The notes under the pieces: generated by a model | Database searches by the model: none | What the model saw: the letters and a program-made list of their open reading frames with translations, nothing else | What the model was told of the DNA's origin: nothing | In this document: piece after piece, positions 23,217 through 35,092 of the stretch | Layout of the letters: each line of letters starts with the position of its first letter | Numbering within the stretch: the stretch's first letter is position 1 | Assembly: GCF_050908995.1 (NCBI RefSeq) | Contig: NC_135121.1 | Span: 5,084,001-5,148,000 of the forward strand | Direction: 5' to 3' | Length of the DNA stretch: 64,000 bases | From: Andrena cerasifolii | Taxonomy: Eukaryota > Arthropoda > Insecta > Hymenoptera > Andrenidae | Position numbers and translations under genes: made by a program

Positions 23217-23526
23217 GCATAGGTAATTAGCGACTATACATTAGTTTAATAAAATCTTTTTTTCACATGTTTCCTGTATGTCGTTGAGGATCCTGATGCT
23301 TTTACACAACTTGATTATGTTTTCTTGGTAAGACATGGATGTAACTACCTATGTCGGTGCGGTTACCCTCAATACAGCAACTTCTTCTACCTTGGGGCTA
23401 TTTCTGTCATTCACTGATAGTATAGTTCATTGATAGACGAACTTTGCAGACAGCACACATACCGGGGGATTATTGTTTAAAATACATGTTGAGTCAGTTT
23501 GGTGTGTCCGGTTCTTATTCTGGTTA

Positions 23527-24470
23527 TTATATCTGGTTGCTTACGATTGAGGTCTGGATGTTTCGACTTCCGTGAGGCTTTTTTGCATTGATTATTCCAC
23601 CAGGGCACAAATTTCCGTTTTTTGGTGGCGATGTTATTCCAATAGTTACATCAGCTGCTTTAATAATAGCATCGGAGAATATTTGAACCATAGTTTCAAC
23701 TAGAGTCGCCGCAAATATTTGATCTTTGAAGATATGTTGATAACATCTGTTTATACTGTGCCCAGACAGCTTTACTAAATTTCCATTTAGGAACAAATTG
23801 ATTTGAACTGGACTTACTAGGGGTATTAATTATTTCAATAGTAATTGGGAAATGATCACTGTCATGTGGATCATCTATGACTACCCAGTCCAAAGTGTGC
23901 GCGATATTGGTACTGCTGATTGTTAGGTAAATGGCGCTGAAGGATCCGATGGAAGTGCTCAAATGAGTGAAATGATTGATGATTAGTGTTTGAAAGAGTA
24001 ATATCAGGATTTTCCAGTATAGTGGCACTTTTTTCCCCACGTGAGTCGTTTTTGGCAGATGCCCATAAGCGGTTGCGGCTATTGAAATCTCCTAGAAGTA
24101 TGAATGGCTTTGGTACATGGGAGATTGGGCCATTAGTTTTAGTTAGTTGAAAGCGTAGTTATTTGGTGGATAGATGATAAAGAAACATAATTTTATTGAA
24201 AGCAGAAGCTGCAGAGCAACTGCTTCAATATTAGCCTGAAGTTGGGTTTTGGTATTCGCTACATGGCTTCTGACGTAAATTGCGCATCCGCCACTTGATT
24301 TGTTGTATCACAGTTTTTGGCAAAGCCTTGGTATTCCCTAATTTTACCAATGGTTTTATTCTTAAAATTGGTTCCTTGCAGACATAGTACACTGACCTCG
24401 TCTTTTGTAATCAATAGTTTCAATCAAGTCTCTCGGGTCTTATATAGAAACCGTTAATAATCCATTGAAG
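23527..24470 (-). pseudogene. LINE ORF2 endonuclease-domain relic
   Basis: Non-LTR retrotransposons nick their target with an apurinic-type endonuclease at the start of ORF2. In broken minus-strand frames I read CLQGTNF and IREYQGFAK near 24390, then LGDFNSRNRLWAS (the conserved GDFN box) near 24057-24107, IYLTISS near 23920, and DSDHFPI (the C-terminal catalytic box) near 23845-23870, followed by about 100 diverged codons. Stops and frameshifts occur throughout. The reverse transcriptase that should follow toward lower coordinates is absent; the relic ends near 23527, and the hAT MITE at 22981-23216 lies beyond. It belongs with the ORF1 relic upstream on this strand. Confidence 0.85.
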
Positions 24471-24842
24471 GATATTGAACATAATGGAGGAGAAATATTT
24501 AATCAGATATATCAAGTTCTGATTCTCCAGTATTTTAGGGTATTCGCTGCTTTCTTCAGCTTATTTATAATCCTCGTGAATCTATTTTTAATCGACCTTT
24601 CAGTGAGTTTGAGGTACCTATGTTTCAGTCATTATATCAATTAGAGCTTGGGTAACATCGGTATAATCTTCTGCTACCAGAATTGGGTTACTTGATCCAA
24701 ATCAATTTTCGAGAAAACTTTTAAGTCGATCATAGGTAAGCATATATGTATTTTCCTGGTGACGATTGCATAATTTCTTTAATGGGCGCGATAAGTTCTT
24801 CGACAGGTTTGGATTGGACTAGGTACCTCTTCAGAACAATTA

Positions 24843-24991
24843 TTGAGGCAGTGAGAGCGACAACGGACCAGCCCACATGAATTTTTCCTCACATTTTATA
24901 TGATTAGTAGAGCCTATTGTAACACGTTATTGCTACTAACTCAATTTTGAAAAAAATGTGGGTTAGACAGTTGTTGCTCTCACTGCCTCAA
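24843..24991 (-). mobile_element. Short inverted-repeat element, copy 1 (partner at 63547)
   Basis: Ends TTGAGGCAGTGAGAGC in inverted form, followed by mirrored CAGCCCACAT / ATGTGGGTTAG. Its complement matches 63547-63684, including TTGAGTTAGTAGCA. It lies inside the LINE relic, between ORF1 and ORF2. Confidence 0.8.
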
Positions 24992-25199
24992 TTTATGTCT
25001 TGTTTTTCTATTCTTGCATTCTTCCTCGGTTTCTTACACGAGAGCCGCTAGATGGGTCCTGTTCTGCCATTTTCGCTGAGGTTGATGATGCTATTGAACG
25101 TGAAGAGGGAGGCCTCTTATTGGGCATTGGGAAGTTATTATTATCCATAATTGTTGTTTCAGCTTGCGGTATAGTATACATACGTTGGTAGAGAAGTCA

Positions 25200-26002
25200 A
25201 TTGCGAAGGTTCGGAATTAGCGGGTACAGGTACTACCTATTTCCTCATTTGCTGCGCTTCCTTCAGTGGCAGATGTGTCACGTTTTGGACATTGGCGCGC
25301 AATATGACCGTCTTGTTCATAAATAAAGCATGTTGTATTATCAGCAGAAATATAAATTCAATAGGTTGTATCACCATACTGAATTGGGAATGCCTCAGGT
25401 AATTTATTAATAGGTATCATCCTGGTGAAGATGACCCAAGCTCATAATGCGCGAGAATCCTGAATCATTCATGCCTGCTCTTAGTAATACTATTCTTCAT
25501 GTAGCTTTAATATTCCGTTCAATTCATTCTGTCGCAATAATTTCACGAGGTATAATAGGACAAAGATTCGATATAATGATGCGCTTATGGTTACTAATTA
25601 GAGGTCTAATATTCAGCACAGTGTCTTTAATGGTGATATCTTTATGGTTCTTTGTTAGATTTGCAGCTATCTCTTTACTAGCTAGGAACATGCATATGCG
25701 GTTGTTTAATATTCGAAACACGAATCTAATACCACTAACACTAATTCTAGAGGCTACTTTGTCTGTAGCTTCGACAACAATGACCTGTTCTTTAGATGGA
25801 AATACCTCTGACGAAGTGGCATCACCATAGGATCTCTTTGCTTGTGGTGTTCGATGAGATTCTTTGGTAACACTTGAGCCAGTTGGGATTCTCCTGTACT
25901 CAAAGATCTGAATGATTGAAACTTGTGTATATTAACTGCAAGGGCAGGTGGTAGGCACTTATAATAACTGTTCAGCAGTGTATTATGTGTGGACAGCTTC
26001 AC
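25200..26002 (-). pseudogene. LINE ORF1 (nucleic-acid-binding) relic
   Basis: ORF1 of such LINEs encodes an RNA-binding protein with zinc knuckles. On the minus strand I read KRIIISNLCPIIP near 25570, preceded by ICMFLASKEIA near 25690. Further on come LRAGMNDSGF (about 25450) and CFIYEQDGHIARQC (about 25270-25325), a CCHC knuckle whose second Cys is Tyr. The frame is interrupted by stops. Order and strand agree with the endonuclease relic at 23527-24470, so both come from one insertion. Confidence 0.75.
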
Positions 26003-26040
26003 AGTTCACAGTTAAATTTCCTGGTTACAACTCGCGGAAC

Positions 26041-26879
26041 ATTTGTGAACACGGCTATTGCTAGACACGTCCGACCACGTCAATGTCTGTCGACGAACTC
26101 AAAACTCATTTGATAGGGCAATATATTCTCTTAACAATAGTTCTTCTGTGCAGAGGGATTTAAATGAGTACAGTGGTTTCATTTGTATCAGGTGACACGT
26201 ATCTATTGTTGCATTCGAACATTTATCATGCTCCATCGATGCACTTCCTAAACGCAATAGCAATATTATTCTACCGAAATCACGTCGACCTTTCGTGCTT
26301 CTCTTTTTAAAGAAGGACGCACGATGCTTTTGTGCTATTCCACGAGACGAGCAATACTGCGAGAAGTCCCCGTCCGGTCTACATTTTTTCATTATTTTAC
26401 CGCCCCGCGAATGCAAATTTAGCATTCCAGCTTCTCTAACGAGGAATGATTTTTATCGTTTGTGCGAAGATAATGAACGGTATTTGCGTTCCTTTGTAAA
26501 GGGTTAATCTGTTCGCAACCGTTTTATACTGAACCTTTACCAGTTTCTAAAAATTGTGTTTCCGTGCATTTCAGTTAATTAGATAATGTACTAAGAGAAT
26601 GTACTAAAACGCACTTTGCACATGCTTCTATACTTTATGCAACATTATTAAAACAATTCTCATTTAATTATTTTTGGCTTTGACATGAATTTTAACGCTC
26701 ATGCAAATAAAGTGAGGAAAAAATGTCTCTCACTCCTGGATACCTACATAATGAAATAACTGTCTGGCGTTTTATGAGGGGTTGCACCTGAAACGTTGAT
26801 GTTAATCTTTACTATTCTTACACGACCGGTTATGTACTCCACCTGCTCTATTTACACTTCCCAACAGCCATTTTGGTCT
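26041..26879. other. Unassigned stretch before the large palindrome
   Basis: Overlapping open frames at 26099-26425 (-) and 26295-26507 (+) show no recognised domain. Inverted similarity to the far side of the palindrome fades out near 26865. Confidence 0.3.
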
Positions 26880-27859
26880 GCAACATTCAATAGCCGTTTC
26901 GTATAGACTTTTGTGCGTTGAAAACGAATCCGCAAACCGTTTGTAGCCATCACCCTCAGTTTTCGAGAAATTCGATTTTGAAAAAAAATGCAAATTTTCA
27001 ACTTTGAACATTTTTTGTGTCGGAACAGTAATAGTTATTTGGTTGCTTGTTGCGTCAAATAATTCTATGAACCCTCGCGTACACAACGATATAAGTTATT
27101 ATTAAGTTATAAACATTTAAATATGGTTAAACAATGACCAAAGGGAGAATGACACCCGAAATGCACCAATTTTTGCAGATATTTTTCTATATATTGCAAA
27201 AACTAAGGGTCTAGGAGAAAATCTGAATACTCCACGCGATGCAGCCGACATTTTTCCTTCGGAAACCATTAACAGAAGTGGTAAAACACTTTTTGTTTTC
27301 AATACAGAACCGAAAGAGTTTGGCAAAACGTGCGGCGCGGACAGTGGTGGTCACGCGCGTTACGCGATTCTGTGACGCTGAGTGGCAGTGGACGACGCCA
27401 TTGACTACCACTGTCCGCGCCGCACGTTTTGCCAAACTCTTTCGGTTCTGTATTGAAAACAAAAAGTGTTTTACCACTTCTGTTAATGGTTTCCGAAGGA
27501 AAAATGTCTGCTGCATCGCGTGGTGTAGTCAGATTTTATCCTAGACCCTTAGTTTTCGAAATATCTGCCAAATTTATATATTTCGGGTGTCCTTTTCCCT
27601 TTGATCGTTGTTTAAACATATTTAAATGTTTATAATTCTACAATAACTTATAGCGTTGTGTTCGCGAGGGTTCATAGAACAATTTGACGGAATAAGCAAC
27701 CGAATAACTTACTGTTTGAAAACAAAAGATGTACAAAGTTGAAAATTTGCAATTTTTTTAATATCGGCTTTCTCGAAAACTGATGGTGATAGTGGCAAAC
27801 GGTTTGCGGATTCATTTTCAGCGCGCAATAATTTATAAGAGACGGCTATTTAATGTTAC
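26880..27859. mobile_element. Near-perfect palindrome of about 1 kb
   Basis: Two arms of roughly 470 bp around a GC-rich loop of about 45 bp centred near 27375. Inner arms are almost identical (GCGGCGCGGACAGTGGTGGT at about 27330 and its inverse near 27405); identity falls outward but stays clear to GCAACATTCAATAGCCG at 26880 and its partner ending 27859. The mirrored 101-codon frames at 27211-27516 (-) and 27239-27544 (+) are a by-product of symmetry. No TSD was found. A foldback transposon or a hairpin-RNA locus are the options. Confidence 0.85.
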
Positions 27860-28500
27860 AGAACAGAAAAAAAGTTAAATTTTGTTGGACAGTGTTATTG
27901 TACAAAAAATAAAAATTTTCTTTTAAACTTTGATCGAATTTAGTTCGCTACAATAAGAACTGCATTAGGATATAGAATATGTACGCCTACTGATTAAGAT
28001 GGAACGAAAAAATCAAAATTGTGACTGTTTTCTAATAGTGAAAAAAACATGCCTTTTATTTTTCAGTGTAAACCTGCAAAAGCTACTAGTTTCTGTCAAA
28101 CAAAATTTTGAGATGCCCCAGGGCGTTGAAGTTTTAATATTTTGTCTTTTGAAACATATTTTTACACAATTTTTTAGTCTTTTATCTCGCTGCGCAGACC
28201 TCTAGCGTAATACTCGTCCCTCGCACGCCAAACAAAGATACAGAACGCTTAGTTTAAACATTTGCCTCTTCATTTATGTATACAATGTATCGTCACTCCT
28301 TTATCGTAGCTGCTTCCTTCAGTTGTTGAATAGCAGTCAGACACGACACACGGCCGGGAAATCTAACCAGTAAATTTCTTTTCAAAAGATGTGCTATCGT
28401 ATGATAAAATGATACCTATTCATAAAATCAATAAAAATAATCATTTTTAAGTGACATGCGGCACCTCAAACAATTTGTTGATCACTTTCCGATTTTGATA

Positions 28501-28594
28501 TAGTCGAACCTCGATAACTCTAAAACCTCTATAAGTCGAAAATTTTCTTCATTTTTTCCCTTCCCTTGAGATTCGAGTTGTCGAGGTTCGACTG
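28501..28594. mobile_element. Pogo-like TA-flanked mini-element, 94 bp
   Basis: Ends (T/C)AGTCGAACCTCGA(T/C)AACTC in inverted form, with TA at 28499-28500 and 28595-28596. CAGTCGAACCTCG is typical of pogo-family termini. Non-coding. Confidence 0.75.
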
Positions 28595-28879
28595 TAGTTT
28601 AAATATCATTATAAAAGGCACATTTTGCAAACTATTAGAAGTCTTGAATTATACAAAAAAATTCTCCCCTATATTTCGTGCCAACCTAGCATTTACTAAT
28701 ATCTTACTAACATAGGTAAGTCAAAATTTTCGAGACAGAGAAAATTCTGTTCGATGACAATACAGATCTTAAGATATTATTTTCTAATGGGAAAACTCTT
28801 CTCTTTTAATTGATAATTTTCTAAGGATAATGGAGTTTTAATATTCCGCCTTGCAATATTGACTTGGGCGTTTCGTTAT

Positions 28880-30106
28880 GTAATTCATGTGATCCTAATG
28901 CTAGATTGGCACGTGTCATCATATCAGCCCCTTCAAATACGGTAATTGTAAACTACACAGATGGCAGTAAAATAGAAACCTCTTAATCGGTGGGCGCTGC
29001 CTCCTACAATTGAGGGGTGATTTTTCAAAAGGGCACATTTCCACATAGAACAAATTTTTAATAACCGCAAAAAACTGTGGTATCTACGTTTATTAAAAAA
29101 TCTTGTTTTTTTTTATTATTACACGTACATTAAATTTTATTCCATCTGATAGCGGTAACGTTTTAAATTTAGCGACATTATTTTAATAGTTATTTTTAAA
29201 AAAATGTTTGGAAATAAGCCCTTTTGTATGAAACCATTTGGAAATAAGCTTTTTTGTTATAAACACATTTAGAAATAACTACCTAATTTTGTCATTATAT
29301 CTAGTAAACTAATTCTTCTTAACTCCTGAAAAAACCTCAAATCGTTGGTTCAATTTTAAAAAAATTATTCTATTTTACAGTATAAGTAGGCCGCTACTGT
29401 ATTGCGCAACAAATTAGTCTACATAAAAAAATGTAAATTTTTATGGCAGAGTGCTGTGTTATTAATCGCGCATTAGATACTACCAGCTCTCATGCTAACG
29501 CCAATTTACTCATCTTTACCCATTCTCAAAGAGTAACCAAATTGCTACAAAAACCGATTTTTCATTCCAAACTTAATAATCAAATTCAAATTAAAACTAA
29601 ATGTATCACTTCTGTGACTGACAGTAAGAACCAGAAATTCATTGAATTTATTTGGATTTCAGCTCATATTGGATTTATTGGGAATGAAACGGTAGATGTG
29701 CTTGCAATGGAAGCGGCAAATGTAATGCCTACATCAGATACCTATCAAGGTTACGTTTGCTGATTTTTTAGTGACGTTAAATATCAAGGAAAATGTCCAT
29801 CAACACGCCTTAATCAAAGAGCAAGGTTTAATTAAAGGTATAGATTACTTTCGATTCTTCCACAAAAATGCGAGCGAGTCATGGTCTCCTGGTCGTAAAC
29901 TTCTTATCGATTGTATAACATTTGTTAATAGATGTCGCTGGAATCAGTGTAATAAATTTAAATGCTTACCAAAGTTAATTAACTTGAAATTTCATTTCGA
30001 GCAATGCTTGTCACTTCGGAACAGAATCTTAATATATAAATCATGTAATCTGGGGATGACTAAAGTATGGAGAGGAACGTATAATTTTGTTAAAACTGAT
30101 CCTTAG
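28880..30106 (+). pseudogene. LINE RNase H domain and C-terminus relic
   Basis: LINEs of the I-type group carry an RNase H after reverse transcriptase. Here NYTDGSKIE (first Asp, codon at 28960) is followed, after about 450 bp of foreign or scrambled sequence, by MAECCVINRAL (Glu) at 29443, then LIFTHSQRV, where the catalytic Asp is His, and WISAHIGFIGNETVDVLA with the last Asp (about 29650-29705). After a frame change at 29760, a Cys-poor C-terminal tail runs to about 30106. The reverse transcriptase is missing upstream. Orientation is opposite to the LINE relic at 23.5-26 kb, so this is another insertion or an inverted piece. Confidence 0.85.
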
Positions 30107-30245
30107 ACCGCTTTGTGTTAGTTCTTTTCTACATATAGGTATGAACCTGATAACGAAAGTCTGCAACTTATCTATAATTTTCTTAATTTTCTTATTAATG
30201 CTATTGTGTACACTGGTAGCTTGTTATTTTGTATATTGTATACTA

Positions 30246-30493
30246 CAGGGTGTCCCACCTAAGACTGGACAGCGCGATATCTTCTAAAGTATTGGAGATA
30301 AAAAATTTTAAAAATATGTAATTGAATGGTTCGAGAGGACCAATTTATTAGCCGAGACGATTTTTTTTATTTATTATTATTTTAAAAGATACGATGGTCA
30401 AGTTCGGTTTTTCAAATGGAACTATTTTTTTTAACACCTGAGTTGATAGTGCGTTCCAAGACAAATTCAATAAGCTTTAATGTATACACTTTA
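30246..30493 (+). mobile_element. CAGGGTGTCC repeat, copy 1 (partner at 42247)
   Basis: Starts CAGGGTGTCCCACC after TA at 30244-30245. From there to about 30493 it matches the complement of 42247-42479, including GATGGTCAAGTTCGGTTTTT and GACAAATTCAATAA. No opposite terminal repeat is seen, so this may be one end of a longer Tc1/mariner-type element. Confidence 0.7.
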
Positions 30494-30760
30494 TTTCCAC
30501 TGGTTTTTAAGATATTGCGCTTTGCAAAATTACTGATTTTCACTGGAAGGGCATGGAACACTAGAAATTTTTTCAAGTACATTCATTTGTTTATTAAGAA
30601 AAATAGAAACTGAGAAAAGGTATCTTTGTGCCCTATCTGACGTATAATTAAGTAAAACAATTAGTAGATTGTACTCTGATAGCAGGGAACAGACATTGTC
30701 TGATGTCTGAGCCTCTGCGAATAATTAATTTTACAATTTATCAATTATACATCGAAACTT

Positions 30761-30982
30761 AATGTAAATGTAAATGTAAATGTAAATGTAAATGTAAATG
30801 TAAATGTAAATGTAAATGTAAATGTAAATGTAAATGTGAATGTGAATGTAAATGTAAATGTAAATGTAAATGTAAATGTAAATGTAAATGTAAATGTAAA
30901 TGTAAATGTAAATGTAAATGTAAATGTGAATGTGAATGTGAATGTGAATGTGAATGTGAATGTGAATGTGAATGTAAATGTA
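30761..30982 (+). repeat. (AATGTA)n hexanucleotide microsatellite
   Basis: About 37 tandem AATGTA units, with patches of AATGTG near 30835-30850 and 30925-30972. It is not the insect telomere repeat TTAGG. The variants come in two blocks, which points to block duplication during expansion. Confidence 0.97.
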
Positions 30983-30989
30983 TAAATTA

Positions 30990-31412
30990 AAATGTGACCA
31001 TTATATGTTAAATTTTCATAATGTCTATAATCTTCGACTGACTTAAATGCTTCCCCTAAAATTTTGTAAATAGCGTTCGTATATCTAAAGGAACAAATCA
31101 GGGTGGTAAGACTTATAAAACAATATTTAATTTCTTTTAACTTTTAAGTTCCATCCTACTATATAAACTACATGTATACTCTACTTGCTATATGTATAAA
31201 CCACATCTGGTTTAAAGCAGTAAATAAATAAATAAATAACAATTCTCATATATTGGCAGTTCATTCTGAATGTTACGGCCTGTTCCTTAAGAAAATATAG
31301 TGTTTAAAAGCTGCTAAATAATAATGGTTTTAACAGTTATACAGATGTTTTCGTAAGTCTTTAACTGTTTCTAAGCTATGGACTTCAAGTTTCATCATAG
31401 TTATCAAATGTC
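30990..31412. other. AT-rich interval
   Basis: A short (AAAT)n run lies near 31222-31240 after GTTTAAAGCAG, possibly a retroelement tail. Nothing else recognised. Confidence 0.4.
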
Positions 31413-31640
31413 TGCAGGTTCCTTTTTCTCTTAAAAATGTAAAAAATAATACTCACATTGTGAATTTTTACATTTTTAAGAGAAAAAGGAACCTGCAGAA
31501 ATGAATACTTTTCCAAAATTTTTTACAGTTCTGTTTGGTTAATCAAAAGACATTTTTACATTTTTAAGAGAAAAAGGAACCTGCAGAAATGAATATTTTT
31601 CCAATTTTGTTTACAGTTTTGTTTGGTTAATCAAAAGACA
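31413..31640. repeat. Inverted repeat followed by an 87-bp tandem duplication
   Basis: CTGCAGGTTCCTTTTTCTCT at 31413 is inverted at about 31478-31498. The right arm with its flank, from TTTTTACATTTTTAAGAG to GGTTAATCAAAAGACA, is then duplicated in tandem (about 31466-31552 and 31553-31640) with a few differences. Confidence 0.8.
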
Positions 31641-31935
31641 ACTATCTCGCACCCAGGCAAACTAAAAATTCAAATTTAAATTTTCGCCTATATAGTATCG
31701 CTCCGCCCTAATGCCTATATATTTTCCAGATACGTCTTTACATATTCCATTACCAAAAACAATCAGAGAATGCGTAGATGCATTCAACCACTAGTTACCA
31801 TCCTTTTCTACGGTATTTCGGAGTAGCGTTTGTATAAATAATAATTTAAATATGTCACGGGTACAAATTTTGTACCATTGAAGTATGTACTTCTTTGACT
31901 TGAAGTTCTTCTCTTCAAACTACACCAAAATTCAT

Positions 31936-32091
31936 TTAAGAAGGAACCCGTTTCGCGCATGTAGAACGAGCTCATTGGCTCCGAAGAAGCGTTGGTGGGG
32001 GTACAGCCAATAGTGGCTTCTCCCGGCACCAATGAGCGTCCACCTGCGCAGAACCGGTCCTAAACTCGTCGGTCGGCAGGTTCCTTCTTAA
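31936..32091. mobile_element. TTAA-flanked short element
   Basis: TTAAGAAGGAACC at 31936 and its inverse ending TTAA at 32091. TTAA targets suggest a piggyBac-type MITE of about 150 bp. The interior is GC-richer than its surroundings. Confidence 0.65.
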
Positions 32092-32104
32092 ATGACATCG
32101 TATA

Positions 32105-32284
32105 GAGCTGTTACTTTTTGATCCGTCGGATACCCGGCTACCCGAAACAACTTCAAGCAATTGAATGTTTTATTGTCTGTGGTATTGTTTGATGTTAGCC
32201 AAAAATTATCCAACAATACCACATTCAATGGCTTGAAGTTGTTCCGGGTAGCCGGGTACTCGACGGGTCAAAAAGTAACAGCTC
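32105..32284. mobile_element. TA-flanked palindromic MITE, 180 bp
   Basis: Arms of about 65 bp start GAGCTGTTACTTTTTGA and contain CCCGGCTACCCG and ACAACTTCAAGC in inverted form. TA at 32103-32104 and 32285-32286. Confidence 0.85.
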
Positions 32285-32286
32285 TA

Positions 32287-34470
32287 CTTCAAACAACAGA
32301 CATATTTTTGCTTGAAAATGTTCTCTGCAAGCACGAAGTTGCATGCAACAGTCGAGGTATTACTGTCGAACCTTGATTATCCGTCACTGTTCAGTTATCC
32401 GAATAATGTCATCTAAAATTAGTAAAAAAGAAATATGTTGCCACGATATAACGGGACGTGTGAACTGTACGTAACGCGAAAATAACATTGTATCTGATTC
32501 CGAAACATTCCCTGCTTCACAGTGAATTTTTAGGTGGTGTGAACCACACGGAGAAAGTAATTTAATGTGTTATGAGAAATATGCCAACTGGCGGCTCAGA
32601 GAGATGGAGAAACAGGATAAAAGCTGAATAAAATCATTATATTTCTTTGAATCAGGTATGTGTATAAAGGGTAAATCACTACACTCGGCTACATTAAATT
32701 ATTCGTAAACTGTTTATTATATGATAAAATGTTTCAAACAAAAGTCGTATGGTATCAAGGGAGGAGTACAGTACACAGTAATCAGTTTTTTCTACTTTGC
32801 ATTTTGAACGAAATATGAAGGTCTCCTTTAATTTTTTAAATGAAGTACGTAACATTTCACCCCGCAATTCGAAAGTGTATTGAATGCTGAGTAAATTACT
32901 ATTTAGGTATGAGTTCAAAAATCCGTAATTACTGAGATGTTCTTCAAATAATTTTTAATAAACAGAATAGAAATTGGTAAAAACTTTTGGTAACTCTTAA
33001 ACATCCAGTTTAATCCCTACCCTTATTTTGATAATGATCTGAGTTTGAGTATCAATTGGAAATATTATGCACTCCTGAAAACATATAAATTGAAAGTATT
33101 TAGACGCTGGGAATTAAAAAAATTAAATAATTGAAGTCGATTAAAATGAATCACCCTTCTACTCTAAATAAGGAGTTATTTGAAAGCAAATTACCTAAAA
33201 TATAAATTTTAATACTTTATCCATTTTCCATAATTATTTTTCATACGAACACATTTTATAAAAACAACTGTTTAAAAGTTTCCGGGTAGGTCGGTTTTAA
33301 TACCATAACGCATTTTATTTCCTTGCTTCTGGATTATGTACAAGTACAAAGTGCCACGTGCTGTAACAACGAGCGTAAGGTAGGATTTATGAAAAGGGAA
33401 ACAGTATTTTATTGGACAAGTTACTTGTGTGTTTTCTAAACGTTAAAGTAGGTGTGGTAATTAAGTTTCCCGCAAACAAGTAGATAGAATAAAGAATACG
33501 CGTTAAAAAATACTCAAATGCTTTTAAGATAAATTTACGAATTAACAGTCTAAAGAATAATAATAATAAACAGCTGTAACAAACGTGTTTTGAGTTCCTT
33601 TACATAAAGACTTAAAAATTTGTTGGTCCCGTACTCCAGGTATGTGTGTACAGAAAAAAAAAGTTTTCTGTACATTGCATTCAAGATTGAAAAACTAATC
33701 TGTCGATATTAAATAAAATAGATACGTACTGCCCAGAAACTACAATACGCATGTAGACTTTATTCTGGAATGAAGGACTTTGTCACGCCTATTCTTCGAT
33801 TTGTTTTTACTTGAGTGAGAACGTATCCCTAGTCTGTTACGCATCACGGGACCCTTTGTGTAACCGAATCGAGGTTGCACATGTGTACGCGGTACTATGT
33901 GCACGGGAATTTGCATGCACACGCACCGTAGTTACAAGCATCGAGGCGAGGCCGACGAATTACGTGTCCCTGGTTTCTAGTGTTACCGACCTTTTTTCGT
34001 GCAACCCTCTTCTTTCTTTCGCGCACCCTAGCGGATTGGAGGGTTTACGGCTGCCATACGGTCGTGGATAACTCTCGGATTCGTATACCTAGGTATACAT
34101 GCAGGGTTTATAGGAACTGGAGAGCTTTCCAATGCTGCTTCACCCCGTTGATAAGACTTTCAACAGATCTCCAACATCCGAGATTCCATCTTGTTTCTGC
34201 TTTGCATTTTATTTGTCCCTACTTTCAAATTGTACTTCGGAAATATTACTTTCAAGCCACAGGCTTTTCGCAACGAAATACCAGCATGCCTATACAGTAT
34301 GTATACGGTATGCTCCAAAGTACAATACATTCTTTTAATGTTATATGAAAATTCAGTAAACGCAGAAAATAAGTCATGATAATGCAAAGCATTTAACTTA
34401 CATTTTGAAATAGTTCTTCCACCCCACATAGCTAGATTAATAATAGATGCTCAGATAATACTGTGAATAT
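32287..34470. other. Mostly unique sequence, no gene called
   Basis: AT-rich up to about 33780, then a GC-richer stretch (33800-34180) open in several frames on both strands. The frames at 33811-34071 and 33980-34348 (+) have no recognisable domain or clear splice borders. If a host exon hides here I cannot show it. Confidence 0.3.
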
Positions 34471-34606
34471 GACCGGTATTCATAGTCACTACTTATTCCA
34501 AGCAAATGCTTAAGCATGCGGCACTCTCTACTAACCTAGTAGCTAGAAAGGATGCCGAATGCTTAAGCATTTGCTTAAGAATAAGTAGCGACTATGAATA
34601 CCGGCC
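34471..34606. mobile_element. Palindromic MITE, 136 bp, 3-bp TSD
   Basis: Ends GACCGGTATTCATAGTC and, inverted, GGCCGGTATTCATAGTC; arms continue with ACTACTTATTC and GCTTAAGCAT. TAT at 34468-34470 and 34607-34609 gives a 3-bp duplication, as in the PIF/Harbinger group. Confidence 0.8.
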
Positions 34607-34930
34607 TATGAGTGTGTAACGTTCCAGCCCCACTACGGGATCGCGACTGTTAGTACTCGCCAGCCGCCACCAGAGGTCTAGACTTTCGAACTCTTTCTCG
34701 CAAGTCCTAAGTTCGAGTCCGGTTCATATGTATACAAGTTCCAAGTTTATTTTTCTTGGACCCTATGCGTTTAGGGCAGGGTCCGTCAGCTGTAACCCTG
34801 CCTAGTGGATGATGAGTCTAGCCTTTAACGATCGGTCCCAAAACGAGAGAAACGCGCCGCGCACTTTTCTTCTCCCTCCTTTTCCTTCTCGATCCTCAAA
34901 ACGCCAGTCCAATCCGCCTGTCCCGCACAG

Positions 34931-35063
34931 TACTCTAGGCGCCAGAATCGGCCTCCCTTCGGAAATTTGGCAACGTTGCATGTTACTAGAACCGCTGAGT
35001 TATGCGTAGTGACATGCAACGTTGCCAAATTTCCGAGGGGAAGCCGTTTTGACGCCTAGTGTA
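34931..35063. mobile_element. Palindromic element with 8-bp direct flanks
   Basis: Arms share CTAGGCG and GGAAATTTGGCAACGTTGCA in inverted form. CAGTACTC occurs at 34928-34935 and again at 35064-35071 in direct orientation, partly overlapping the left arm, so the exact end is ambiguous. A hAT-like origin is likely. Confidence 0.7.
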
Positions 35064-35092
35064 CAGTACTCCATTGCGTGTAACTGGCCTTA

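Noticed and set aside
27211..27544. Two mirrored 101-codon frames
   Set aside because: They are the same sequence read from the two arms of the palindrome, with no domain or splice signal.
30761..30982. Telomeric repeat
   Set aside because: The unit is AATGTA, not TTAGG or a known insect telomere unit, and it is interstitial.
34640..34735. tRNA or tRNA-derived SINE, from AGTTCGAGTCC resembling a B box
   Set aside because: No matching A box at the right spacing and no cloverleaf could be drawn.
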